Shown piece by piece: positions 12,201 to 22,426 of a DNA stretch of 64,000 nt. This stretch comes from Callorhinus ursinus (Eukaryota; Chordata; Mammalia; Carnivora; Otariidae). How positions within the stretch are numbered: position 1 is the stretch's first letter; each line of letters begins with the position of its first letter. The position numbers and the translations under genes were made by a program. The DNA lies in the NCBI RefSeq assembly GCF_003265705.1, contig NW_020313288.1:124001-188000 (forward strand). Reading direction: 5' to 3'. The notes under the pieces were generated by a model that saw only the letters and a program-made list of their open reading frames with translations, ran no database searches and was not told the origin of the DNA.

Positions 12201-13090
12201 GAGGGGGTGGAAAACCATTTACCATGCTAATGGACACCAAAAGAAAGCTGGAGTGGCAATCCTTATATCAGACAAACTAGATTTTAAAACAAAGATTGTA
12301 ATAAGAGATGAGGAAGGACACTATATCCTACTTAAAGGGTCTATCCAACAAGAAGATCTAACAGTTGTACATATCTATGCCCCGAACATGGGAGCAGTCA
12401 ATTATATAAGGCAATTAATAACAAAAGCAAAGAAACACATTGACAACAATACAATAATAGTGGGGGACTTTAACACCCCCCTGACTGAAATGGACAGATC
12501 ATCTAAGCAAAAGATCAACAAGGAAATAAAGACTTTAAATGACACACTGGACCATATGAACTTCACAGACATATTCAGAACATTCCATCCCAAAGCAACG
12601 GAATACACATTCTTCTCTAGTGCCCATGGAACATTCTCCAGAATTGATCACATCCTAGGTCACAAATCAGGTCTCAACCGGTACCAAAAGATTGGGATCA
12701 TTCCCTGCATATTTTCAGACCACAATGCCTTGAAACTAGAACTCAATCACAAGAGGAAAGTTGGAAGGAACTCAAATACATGGAGGTACAGAGCATCCTA
12801 CTAAAGAATGAATGGGTCAACCAGGAAATGAAAGAAGAATTAAAAAAATTCATGGAAACCAATGAAAATCAAAACACAACTGTCCAAAATCTTTGGGATA
12901 CAGCAAAGGCAGTCCTGAGAGGAAAGTATACAGCAATACAAGCCTTTCTCAAGAAACAAGAAAGGTCTCCAATACACAACCTAACCCTACACCTAAAGGA
13001 GCTGGAGGAAGAACAGCAAATAAAACCTATACCCAGCAGGAGAAGAGAAATAATAAAGATCAGAGCAGAAATCAATGAACTAGAAATAGT
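9238..13090 (+). mobile_element. LINE-1 copy 2: 5' UTR, ORF1, endonuclease part of ORF2
   Basis: Begins GGGAGCAAGATGGCGGAGGA and has a CpG-rich 5' UTR (9240-10270), then T-rich segments. ORF1 starts at 11062 but is closed by an early stop after an indel, with 11366-11956 open (coiled coil, then the RNA-binding part with RILYPARLSLKIEGEIK). The ORF2 start is near 12038. The open part 12154-12804 shows endonuclease motifs QETHF, GDFNTPL and SDHNALKLEL. Sequence stays L1-like to ...EINELE at 13088, then switches to the opposite strand. Not functional: indels in both frames and no reverse transcriptase in this orientation. Confidence 0.9.
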
Positions 13091-14570
13091 TCTTTATAGA
13101 TCTTGGATACCAGCCCTTTATCTGTAGTATCATTTGCAAATATCTTCTCCCATTCTGTGGGTTGCCTCTTTGTTTTGTTGACTATTTCTTTTGCTGTGCA
13201 GAAGCTTTTTACCTTGATGAAGTCCCAAAAGTTCATTTTTGCTTTTGTTTCACTAGCTTTTGGAGATGTATCTTGAAAGAAGTTGTTGCGGCTGATATCG
13301 AAGAGGTTACTGCCTATGTTCTCCTCTAGAATTTTGATGGATTCCTGTCTTACACTGTGATCTTTCAACCATTTTGAGTTTATCTTTGTGTATGGTGTTA
13401 GAGAATGGTCGAGTTTCATTCTTCTGTATATAGCTGTCCAATTTTCCCAGCACCATTTATTGAAGAGACTGTCTTTTTTCCATTGCATATTTTTTCCTGC
13501 TTTGTCGAAGATTATTTGACCATAAAGTTGAGGGTCCATATGTGTGCTCTCTATTGTGTTCCATTTGTCTATATGTCTATATGTCTATATGTCTTTTTGT
13601 GCCAGTACCATGCTGTCTTGGTGATCACTGCTTTGTAATATAGCTTGAAATCGGGCAACATGATGCCCCCAGCTTTGTTTTTCTTTTTCAAAACTTCCTT
13701 GGCAATTCGGGGTCTTTTCTGATTCCATACAAATTTTAGGATTGTTTGTTCCAGCACTTTGAAAAAATGTCATTGGAATTTTGATCAGCATGGTGTTGAA
13801 GGTATAGATTGTTCTAGGTAGCATAGACATTTTAACAATGTTTATTCTTCCGATCCATGAGCATGGAATGTTTTTCCATCTCTTTGTGTCCTCTTCAATT
13901 TCTTTCCTGAGTGTTCTGTAGTTCCTAGAGTATAGATCCTTTGCCTCTTCGCTTAGGTTTTTTCCGAGGTATCTTATGGTTTTTGGTGTTATTGTAAATA
14001 CAATAGTTTCTCTAATTTCTCTTTCTACAGTTGTGTCGTTAGTGTATAAGAAAGCAATTGATTTCTGTGCATTGATTTTGTATCCTGCCAAATTACTGAA
14101 TTGCTGTATGAGTTCTAGTAATTTGGGGATGGAGTCTTTTGGGTTTTCCACATAAAATATCATGTCATCTGCGAAAAGAGAGAGTTTGACTTCTTCTTTG
14201 CCAATTTGTATACCTTTTTTTTGTTGTCTGATTGCTGTTGCTAGGACTTCTAGTGCTATGTTGAACAACAGTGGTGAGAGTGGGCATCCTTGTTGTATTC
14301 CTAATCTTAAGGGAAAGGCTCTCAGCTTTTCCCCATTGAGGATGATATTTGCTGTGGGTTTTTCATAGATGGATTTTATGAACTTGAGGAATGTTCCCTC
14401 TATCCCTACTCTGAAGAGTTTTAATCAGGAAAGGATGCTGTATTTTGTCAAATGCTTTTTCTGCATCAATTGAGAGGACCATATGGTTCTTCTCTCTTCT
14501 CTTATTAATGTGTTCTGTCACATCGATTGATTTGTGAATGTTGAACCGCCCTTGCAAAAATGGGTTTTTT
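13091..14570 (-). mobile_element. Inverted LINE-1 ORF2 block (reverse transcriptase to C-terminal region)
   Basis: Minus-strand ORF2 sequence running from [17 protein letters not shown] near 14555, through [26 protein letters not shown] and the RT catalytic motif LFADDMIFY, to NKWCWENW and [11 protein letters not shown] at 13091. Frameshifts break it (around 14390 and 13760). It meets copy 2 tail to tail at 13090/13091 and has neither a 5' UTR nor a 3' UTR. Confidence 0.9.
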
Positions 14571-14929
14571 TAATTAATTAATTTATTTATTTAATAAAAT
14601 GGGATTTTTTTCTGTCCCTCGCCAGATGCCAGTGATTCTGTGTGGTTGTGCGTATTGGACACTCTGGGAGTGGGTCAGCATCTGCCGAGGTGGGGGGAAC
14701 TTTTTCTTAATTTTCACAAAGACTTCTGGCAGGCCATTGGGGGCTACCAAAGGAAGCTCTTAGAGGGGCTTTTAATTTTTATGATTTTTTTTTAATTCTT
14801 GATCTCACCAAGCTCATTCTTCAGACCTCAATAGAGTGATGTTAAAAAGAGAGAGAGAGAGAAACCTGTCCCATGCCTGACTTCATTGCCTGAAATTCCA
14901 CTATTAGTCATTCCTTTGGATAAAAGCAT
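14571..14929. other. Unassigned sequence between LINE-1 blocks
   Basis: AT-rich start (TTAATTAATTAATTTATTTA) then sequence I cannot assign. 14825-14955 resembles 16403-16530 (see findings). No gene seen. Confidence 0.5.
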
Positions 14930-15470
14930 TTCTCCAGGTACTTACTCCAAAGATACAGATGTAGTGAAAAAAAGGGGCACATGCACCCCAATGTTCATAG
15001 CAGCAATGTCCACAGTTTGGCTACTGGAGCCAAGATGCCCTTCGACAGACCAGTGGATAAAGATGTGGTCCGTGTACACAATGGAATATTACTCAGCCAT
15101 CAGAAAGGATGAATACCCACCATTCCCATCGACATGGATGGAACTGGAGGGAATTATGCTAAGTGAAATAAATCAAGCGGAGAAAGACAATTATCATATG
15201 GTTTCACTCCTGTGTGGAACATAAGGAATAACATAGAAAACCATAGGGGAAGGGAGGGAAAACTGAATGGGAAGAAATTAGAGGGAGACAAACCATGAGA
15301 GACTCTGGACTCCGGGAAACAAACTGAAGGCTTCAGAAGGGAGGGGGTGGGGGGGATGGGTTAGCCTGGTGATGGGTACTAAAGAGGGCACGTGAAGTGA
15401 TGAGCACTGGGTGTTATAGGCAACTAATGAATCGTTGAACTCTACATCAAAAAATAATGATATAAAGCCA
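14930..15470 (+). mobile_element. LINE-1 3' end
   Basis: Starts in the C-terminal end of ORF2 (TYSKDTDVVKKRGTCTP, MFIAAMST, IKMWSVYTMEYYSAIRK) and runs through the 3' UTR to a CAAAAAATAATGATATAAAG end. Plus orientation, with small deletions relative to the copy at 5127-5829. Confidence 0.85.
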
Positions 15471-16289
15471 ACTATATGTTGGCTAATTGAACATTTTCGA
15501 TGGTGCACTCTCTCCGTGAATTCCAGCCTCAGCACAGATGTGAGGGAGGCCTTTCCCTGGCCACCCAATCAGGAACAATCCCCACCCCACAGCAAGACAT
15601 TCCGGGCCTGCTACTCAGCATTATTTTTCTCCGCAGAGCTGACCTCCAAACTCAAGCTGAGGCTGCATCTTGGCTCAGTTTTTTCTCCTGCCCCTTCCTG
15701 CTTGTGGAGGCCACTGTGGCCGGGGCTGGAAGGTTGACGCAGATCATATGGGGCCCTGTGGGTCGTCCTACAGATTCAACCTGACACCTGTCCTGTCTGA
15801 TGTCTGCCTGTGCTTTTCCCCGAGTGGATCAGAAATGGGAAGACTGGAGACAAAGGGGGGATGATACTAAGGATTTGGGATCAGACATGCCAGATGTATT
15901 CATACCCTGGAAATTGGCATGTGCTGTCCCAGCATCCACTGATTAAATCCCTTTACTTCATGCCCCGCTCCCGTCTTCTGCAGCTTAAACCTCAAGCCCA
16001 TAAGGCTGACTTCCAGCCTGCCCTTAAAGTCTGGTCTTTTTAGAACAGTCTAAGCAGAAACCTGTGCCTGCTGAAGCCAAATCAGCCACTAGAAGGCAGC
16101 GCACACCTTCAGACTGGTGCCTGAGGACACAGTGGGGATGGATCTTAGGTGACCTGGGACCCCAATCTCCAACACCAAGGAAACACAACGTTCTGGGCCC
16201 CTGAGGAAAGGCTGTCCTTGAATAAATAGTCCCCATGTAATATGATGGGCCCTCCATGAAAATGCCACAGGAAGAAACCCTGGGAGGTC

Positions 16290-16430
16290 ATAGATATGTT
16301 AATGTCCTTGATACTGGTGATGATTTCACAGGTAGGTACGGTATCCCCAGCCTCATGGTGACATATACGTTCAACATGTACAGCTTTTTAGGTATTGATC
16401 ACACCTCAACAAAACAGTTTTAAAAAGAAT
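16290..16430 (+). repeat. Old LINE-1 3' tail
   Basis: Contains 'actggtgatgatttcacagg' and ACACCTCAACAAAACAGTTT, typical of L1M 3' UTR ends. Confidence 0.55.
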
Positions 16431-16928
16431 AAAGAGAATCTGCCTCATGCCTGACTTCACTGAACTTCCACCATTAGAGAGTTATTCCTTTAGATTAAAC
16501 ATTTCTCTTCCAAAAGATACAAGGTACTGACTCAACAGGCCAAGTACAAGCCCCTGGAAGGGGTGACAGAAATGCGAAGGACCTTCAGACCACAGAAAAA
16601 GGCTCTGGATAGAGCCTCGTCCACCCACAATATGTTTCACTGCCTTCTTAATAGTATAAACATAAACTTATTCCCTCAAAGACACCGGATCTCAACTCTC
16701 TTTCTCCCTCTTGCCCTGTCCCAGCCTCTGAAAGCTGGCAGTGCTTGCATCCAGGAAGATCCTGAAATTAAGATCTCCCCGGGCCCCTCTGGATGGGTCC
16801 TTCCCCGTGGTTTTGGGTGAATGAATAGGGGTGTCATCGCGCGCTGTGATGATGATCAGCTGCGAAGCCAAAAGCACCAGGAGCCCCTTCTGGTGCCCAA
16901 ACCTGGGCTCATACAGTTTGTGAACAAG

Positions 16929-16940
16929 CACACACGTGCA

Positions 16941-16996
<56 letters not shown>

Positions 16997-17002
16997 CACA
17001 CG
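16929..17002. repeat. (CA)n microsatellite
   Basis: About 74 bp of CA dinucleotides with a few interruptions. Long uninterrupted run at 16942-16989; likely polymorphic. Confidence 0.95.
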
Positions 17003-17081
17003 CTATTTTCTCTGCTCTCTCCTCTCTTCCCCAAGCGGGGACCCAGGTCCGCAGAAGAGATTGGGGCGCTACTGCTACCTC

Positions 17082-17095
17082 CCACCAGGGGGCAG
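17082..17095 (+). promoter_or_regulatory. CTCF-like binding motif
   Basis: CCACCAGGGGGCAG matches the CTCF core consensus (CCASYAGRKGGCRS) at every position, with a TACCTC lead on the left. It is the best match I found in the window outside SINE heads. It sits in moderately GC-rich intergenic DNA about 5 kb past the VAV1 polyadenylation site. Motif only; occupancy is inference. Confidence 0.55.
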
Positions 17096-17766
17096 GCTTG
17101 GCTTTAATTTGGGGCGATCTGCTGCGCCGATGTCCCCGGTTTGTGTCTTCGTGTTTATGAACGTTTCAGTCTGATCCCGGGGCTGCCTGGCTGCCTGTTT
17201 GAAGTCGGCCTCCACCAATTTCATGTGTGGATGTCTTCATCCGAGTTTACGAGTTCCTAGGACAGGGCGTATGAGCGAGTCTATTTGAGGGTGTGTGTGA
17301 CTGTCTACTTCCCGGACTACCTGTTGTGCGCGGAGGTAGCTTTGTAAGGGTTCTGGGTGCGTCCCTGGGCCTGGTTGAGTCTCCGATATGTCTCCATGCC
17401 TATGCAAGCCAGCTTCATACGTGCACATGGGTGTGCACACATGCATGTGATTGCCTGTAGAAAGACAGTATTGGTATTTTTATATGTTTCCATTCGTTTT
17501 CAGCCTGGTTAAGATGATTTGGGGTCTGAGGTCTGTTGGTCTGTTGCAACGCGGGGAGTATTACCATATCTTTGTGTCTCTAGAGCTGCCTGCCTACAGT
17601 TGTACCTGGGCAAACATTCTGTGTCTGTTCGTGTCCATCTGTGCATCCACGTGCCAGGCTCTATGGGGTGTATTTGGGGGCTGTGTTTCTTCATGACCGT
17701 CTGTGTGTGTGCTTGTCCTGTTGTTGGGGTTCCTTTAAGAGGACCTTCCTGTACACATAATGTGTG

Positions 17767-18175
17767 TGTTACGGATTGAATTGCTTCCCCTCAAAAGTCC
17801 ACATGTTGAGTCCCCAGTATCTCAGAATGTGACCTTATTTGGAAATAGGTCCTTTGTGGATATAATGAATTAGATTGAGGTCATACTGGAAGTAAGGTGG
17901 GCCCTTCATCCAGTCTGACGAGTGTCCTTAAAAGAAAGAAATTGGGACACAGACACGCACACAGGGAGGACAGCATGTGCCACAAGCGAAGGAACTACCA
18001 GAAGCTCGGAGAGGTGCCTGGAACAGATCCTTCTCTGGCATCTCCAGACCCAGCACAACCTTACTAACCTCTTGATGTTGGACTTCTGGCCTCCAGAACA
18101 GAGACAGTGAATGTCTGTTGTTTAAGTCACCCAGTCCATGGTCGTTTGTCACAGCAGTACAAACAAGCTAATACA
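17767..18175 (+). mobile_element. Solo MaLR (MLT1-like) LTR
   Basis: Starts TGTTACGGATTGAATTG and ends AAGCTAATACA, with internal 'gaatgtgaccttatttgga', 'gacttctggcctccagaac' and 'ttgtttaagtcacccagtcc'. These are hallmarks of an ERVL-MaLR LTR. It is flanked by near-identical 5-mers (GTGTG before, GGGTG after). No internal retroviral sequence accompanies it. Confidence 0.8.
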
Positions 18176-18232
18176 GGGTGTGTGCGTGTGTGTGTGTGTG
18201 CGTGTGTGTGTGTGTGTGTGCGCGCTCGCGCG
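18176..18232. repeat. (GT)n/(CG)n alternating purine-pyrimidine tract
   Basis: About 57 bp of GT dinucleotides with CG steps, ending GCGCGCTCGCGCGC. Strictly alternating DNA of this kind can adopt the Z form; here that is inference. Confidence 0.9.
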
Positions 18233-18689
18233 CATCCCCAGGCAGCCACATGCAACAGATTGCCAGCATTAGAGAACTTCTGAGTTAGGGCACTGGGGGG
18301 CTGCTACATGCTCCTTTAACTCTCTGTGCCAGAGGAGGGGGTAACAGCTGTGCCCTCGAACCCAACTCCCCAACCATCAGCAGGCCTCTCCAGAGCTCCC
18401 CTGAGGCCCCTCATCATCTCCACCACACCAGCAAGAAGCAGCCTCCTCCAGCAGGTGTGTTCAGGACGCCAGTCATAGCCTCTCCCTTCCTGCCCCTCTG
18501 AGGGACACATAAGAAGGCAGGTCTTGCACCGGGCCTGACCTGGGCTCAGTCTGACCACTACTCCAGCCCCCCTCTCTCCCTCCCTTTCTAAGAAAACTAA
18601 ACCCCTTGCAGTTCCCAGAACCTACAAAGTACACCCTCACTTCCACCTCTCCCTAAAAAAATGTCCCTGCATGTTTCTTAAATACTCCA

Positions 18690-18790
18690 GCTCATTGTTC
18701 AGGTACCACCCTAGATGTTTCCTCCTCCAAGAAGCCCTCCCTGACCATCTCCTCAACCCAAGACTGGGCTAGGTATGTCTCTTTTCCCAC
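18690..18790 (+). repeat. L2 fragment
   Basis: Contains 'tcaggtaccaccctagatgt', 'cctccaagaagccctccctg' and 'accatctcctcaacccaaga', which match the L2 3' region in order. Confidence 0.6.
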
Positions 18791-18919
18791 AATCCCTTGC
18801 TTCCTTCAACCTGAAACTCATCGCTGCAGGTCATGATCACCTAGTTGATTGTTAAGAGTCCCCATTAGATCCTTTGCACTTGGCAGGCGGGTCTGTGCCT
18901 GATGCATTCACACGGCACA

Positions 18920-19268
18920 AAGCTGGTGTATGAGTTGGCTCAGGCTGCCGTAACGAAGTGCCACACACAGGGCAGCTTACACAACAGACACTTATTGTCT
19001 CACAGAGGCCAGATGTCCAAGATCAAATGTCATTTGGGTTGGTTCTTTCTGAGGCTGCTCTCCTTGGCTCACAGATGATCTGTGAACGTCTGTGTTCCCA
19101 TACTTCTAAGGACACCAGTCGCATTGGATTAGGGCCCACCCTAATGACCTTATTTTAACTCAATCACCACTATAAAGACTTTATCTCCAAATGCAGTCAC
19201 ACTCTGTGGTCCTGTTTAGGACCTCAACCCATGAATTTGGAGGGGGATGCAGGTCAACCTGTAACAGC
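18920..19268 (-). repeat. MaLR-type LTR relic, minus orientation
   Basis: Order of motifs: 'ggctgccgtaacgaagtgcc', 'gtctcacagaggccagatgt', 'gattagggcccaccctaatg', 'cctgtaacagctgg' near the end. Reverse complement of an MLT1/MST-like LTR. Confidence 0.65.
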
Positions 19269-20599
19269 TGGTGTTATTAACTGCTTATCACAAACATGAG
19301 TGAATGAATCAATGTTGAATGATACCAACAGCCTCCCCTGTTGACTCTGGCTTTGTTCCAAGTTTTCACAGCTCTCTCTGTTTGAGGATTAAACATTCTT
19401 GCCCTGTTGATGTTACTCTTAGCTGTTCAACTTGCTTTAGCCACTGAAATGCAAGAGGAAGTGGTGTGCCATTCTCTAGAAGAAACATTGAGAGCCACTG
19501 AGCCGTCCGGCCATCTCTCCTTTCTTTCTGCCATGAGCCTGGCGTATCATGAGCCTAGTATGTCTCAAAATGGTGCTACTCTTGCAGTGCCTTCTCCTTC
19601 CAGAAACTTCTTCAGCACAGTTGAAGCTAAAACATGAAGGAGTTGTTTGTAAGACACTGAGATTGGAGAGTCGCAAATGGCCACAACAACACTACACCCA
19701 AGACTGGGGTAGAGCCCAAGCCATGGCTGGGGTCAAAGTTCAGCCTGGGGTTGGAGGACGGTGATACACAGGACCTCCAAGAACAAGTCCATGACCTCCG
19801 CCTCAATAGCACCCCTGAATTAGACAGCCGGGTAGCCTCCTTATGCCTTTGGTAAACTCATGGCATGGCTCAGGGAGTGGGGGGAGTCATGGGAGAGGGC
19901 AAAAGCCCCCTCTTCATTGTCCTTGCCCTCTGTGACTCCAACATCCCCTTTCCAGCTACATGGTCCTTCAAACACGGAAAATACTTCCAGGCTTCGGAGT
20001 CCAGACCGTGCACCTGGCCAGGTGTGCACAGGTGCTGTCTGAGCACTGCTTTCCTTGGACTGAGCACAGAACCAGGAAGTTCCCGTCAGCCGCTGGAGCG
20101 ATGATTAAGAAGGTGGCTTTGCACTTAGTTACCAGCCAACTCTGCTCCCTCGGATGCGGGATTTCTCATCTTTCTCTAGTTCAGAGAGGTGAAGTCACTT
20201 TCTCAAAATGTTACAGCTAATTTTAAAGGAGCAAAGCTGATCTTAGGATCTTCCTGGAGCCATGGCCATGATGCTCTACAGCCCACGAAGCTGGTTGTGA
20301 GATGGCGTTGGCCAAGGCTGTTGTGGCGTATGCTTGACATGGGGCTGCCTCTGTTATTAGTGTGTGTGTTGGGGGGGGGGGGAGTAATATTTAGAAGTAC
20401 TAACTCTTTTCCCCCAAAGTAACATATAGCTCATGGCCCTTCCCCAGACCTGGCCACCATCTTTTTGCCTCCAATGGGGTATTTCTACAACCTGTAAGAG
20501 AGTTACCAAAGAAACAGCTTTTTGGCTTTTGAACGTCAAAAGCCTTTTTGGAGATTTTGCCTCTTGGCTTTTGAGCCTCAAAAATCTAAGCCCCAAAGG

Positions 20600-20835
20600 A
20601 TTCCCCAATAAAAATCTGGCCATAGTGGGCGCCAGGGGCTGGAGGGAGGAGGAAATAGGGAGTTGTTGCTTAATGGGGACAGGGTGTTTGCTTCGCAAGA
20701 TGAAAAATTCTGGAGACTGGTTGCACAACCAATATACGTCACGCTACTTACTGAACCATACATGTAAAACTGGTGAGGACGGTGGATTTTATACTGTGTA
20801 TATAGGGCCACAATTTTGTAAAAGTTAAATCTATT
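20600..20835 (+). repeat. Old LINE-1 3' end
   Basis: Contains 'gcgccaggggctggagggag', 'tggttgcacaaccaatatac', 'tactgaaccatacatgtaaa', the L1M 3' UTR string that recurs at 33350, 39840, 44440 and 47250. Confidence 0.6.
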
Positions 20836-22109
20836 AAGTAAAAAGAAAAAAAAAATCTGGTCATGTATGCAGAAAAGCATTCATCAGGCTGAAGCAACCT
20901 TTCCTGCAACAAGATAAGTCAACGGCTCTCCAAGGTGGAGGGGAAGAGAGGGCTCAAGAGAAGCATCCCTGTATCCTATCTGCACACCCCAGTTTAGATG
21001 GCTTCAGGGTGATATGAGAAAAAGAAGGTTCCCTGGAGCCCTAGGGACCCCAGGATACAGCAAGCTCTGCAGAGGCTCCCCACACCCTGCATAGGGCAGC
21101 ATCCATTGGGTAGGGATGGCTGCAAAGGGGTGTGCATGCGGTTTCTCTGTCCTTAGGGATAATGCAGCAGACCCTGTCAGCACCCCACACACCCACTGAC
21201 AATATCCAACAGGTCAACAGCTCCAGAAATGCCTGTCATTCTCCAACCACTAGAGCATGCACTGCCTACATACAAGCAGCTCTCAAGTAATGACTGATGG
21301 AAGTTGGTGAACACATACCCTAGCTCCCTTGCACGTCAACTGCAAGGAATGTTCTATGTGGACTTCCAGGGGGTCCCCAACAAGAATGAGCCCCTGTTGC
21401 CCACAGCTGTCACCTGCTCATCAGTGCTCCCTTTACTGGCTCCTTCCCTTTTCCCTTCTCCCTCCCTTCTGGCTACTTCTTGGGATCACCTCCCAGATTA
21501 ACTTTGCACATCCAAATCCTTGTCTCAGGCTCTGCTTCTGGAGAAGCCCAACCTAAGGCAGTGACCATATAATTTATCACCCAAACCAGGACACTCTGGA
21601 AAATGAAAAGGATCGTGATTAATAACTATACCAGGACAACAGCCAGGACTGTTGCAGGTAAACCAGGAGGTACAGTCATTCCACTCAGCATTTCAGGACA
21701 AACAGCCAGATGTCTTGCATGTGCCAAGAAGGATGTGGAAGACACAGAGGAACCAAAGGCAAAGCAGAAACCATGACATCTGTCTCCCCAACACCCCAGT
21801 GCCAAACTGCCTGGAATTTAAACCTGATCTTGGGGGGAAACTAAGATGAAGTCTCTACCTCTTAGCAGAATTGGAGAGTAGTTAAGTTCTAGCAGAGAAA
21901 AAACAAAGGAGAGTTACATTTTTGTGATCTGGAATCTGCGCGTGTAAAATTCTTTCCTGCCTTGTGGGGGTCCCATTTCCTTCTTGGGGTCTTATCTTAT
22001 ATGGCAAAGCAAGATAATAAAGCTGGAAGGCGGGGATTGTGGAGGGGGCTTTTATCTGTGCCCCCATGTCCTTTCCCACCCTTTCCCATCCAGGTCCTCC
22101 TGAATGACA

Positions 22110-22372
22110 GCAGTCATTCCTTTCATTATTTTATTAAAAGCTGTTGCCTTGAGCTCCACCTTCTTGAGGGGCCCCAAGAGAAAACCAGTGTGTTATAAAT
22201 TAACCATGGCAGGGCATCATCCCAGGAGCCCTGCCAGCTGGACGCTGGCCCTCCACAGTCCATCCTGGATTCTCAGCCCGCTGGGACCTGTCACAGCCCC
22301 TCTGGCCCTGCTGCCTGCTCATCCTGGGCTCAGAGCCTGGAGTTTCTCATCTCTCGTCCAGTGTGCCAAAGC
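22110..22372 (-). other. VAV1: VAV1 3' untranslated region (end approximate)
   Basis: About 260 nt from the stop codon to just past the polyadenylation signal. It contains the segment GGTTAATTTATAACAC, which I recall from the human VAV1 3' UTR, and has similar length and GC-rich start. The cleavage point is inferred as 15-25 nt beyond the signal. Confidence 0.8.
22130..22135 (-). terminator. VAV1: VAV1 polyadenylation signal AATAAA
   Basis: AATAAA on the minus strand within CTTTTAATAAAATAATG, about 240 nt after the VAV1 stop codon and in the position expected from the human transcript. No competing canonical signal is seen between it and the stop codon. Confidence 0.8.
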
Positions 22373-22426
22373 TCAGCAGTATTCAGAATAATCCTCCTCC
22401 ACATAGTTGGAGGGGAACCAGCCAAC
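22373..22426 (-). CDS. VAV1: VAV1 exon 27: last coding exon with stop
   Basis: 54 nt, 17 residues (829-845) and TGA at 22373-22375. It reads V then [16 protein letters not shown]. This is the WFPSNYV end of the C-terminal SH3 and the acidic tyrosine-containing tail. Acceptor tttccag|GTTGGC, phase 0 from exon 26. It is too short to stand out as an open frame and was placed by its sequence. Confidence 0.97.
   Translation of the reverse strand, partial: VGWFPSNYVEEDYSEYC

Larger units (their letters stand above)
1..22109. other. Intergenic region downstream of VAV1
   Basis: No exon of a conserved gene was recognised. In human the next gene on this side is ADGRE1 (recalled), some tens of kb away and in the same orientation as VAV1; none of its EGF-like or seven-helix sequence is visible here. 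Recognised repeats are listed separately. Stretches such as 515-815, 2640-3080, 3390-4010, 5850-6160, 15480-16280, 19280-20590 and 20900-22100 show nothing I can name. Confidence 0.7.

Noticed and set aside
12154..12804. 216-residue open frame with endonuclease motifs, plus 196-residue frame 11366-11956
   Set aside because: These are remains of LINE-1 ORF2 and ORF1 in a rearranged element with frameshifts and no complete ORF2. Not host genes.
13585..14268. 227-residue minus-strand frame with LFADDMIFY, possibly a stand-alone reverse transcriptase
   Set aside because: It is the inverted middle of LINE-1 ORF2. No separate gene structure, no linked RNA and broken frames on both sides.
17041..17170. 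Possible small GC-rich first exon or CpG island near the CTCF-like motif
   Set aside because: Only scattered CpGs, no clear promoter elements and no recognisable coding sequence.
1..22109. Possible first exons of ADGRE1, the expected neighbour gene
   Set aside because: No cysteine-rich EGF-like or signal-peptide exon was found on the minus strand. The human spacing (recalled) would place it outside the window.
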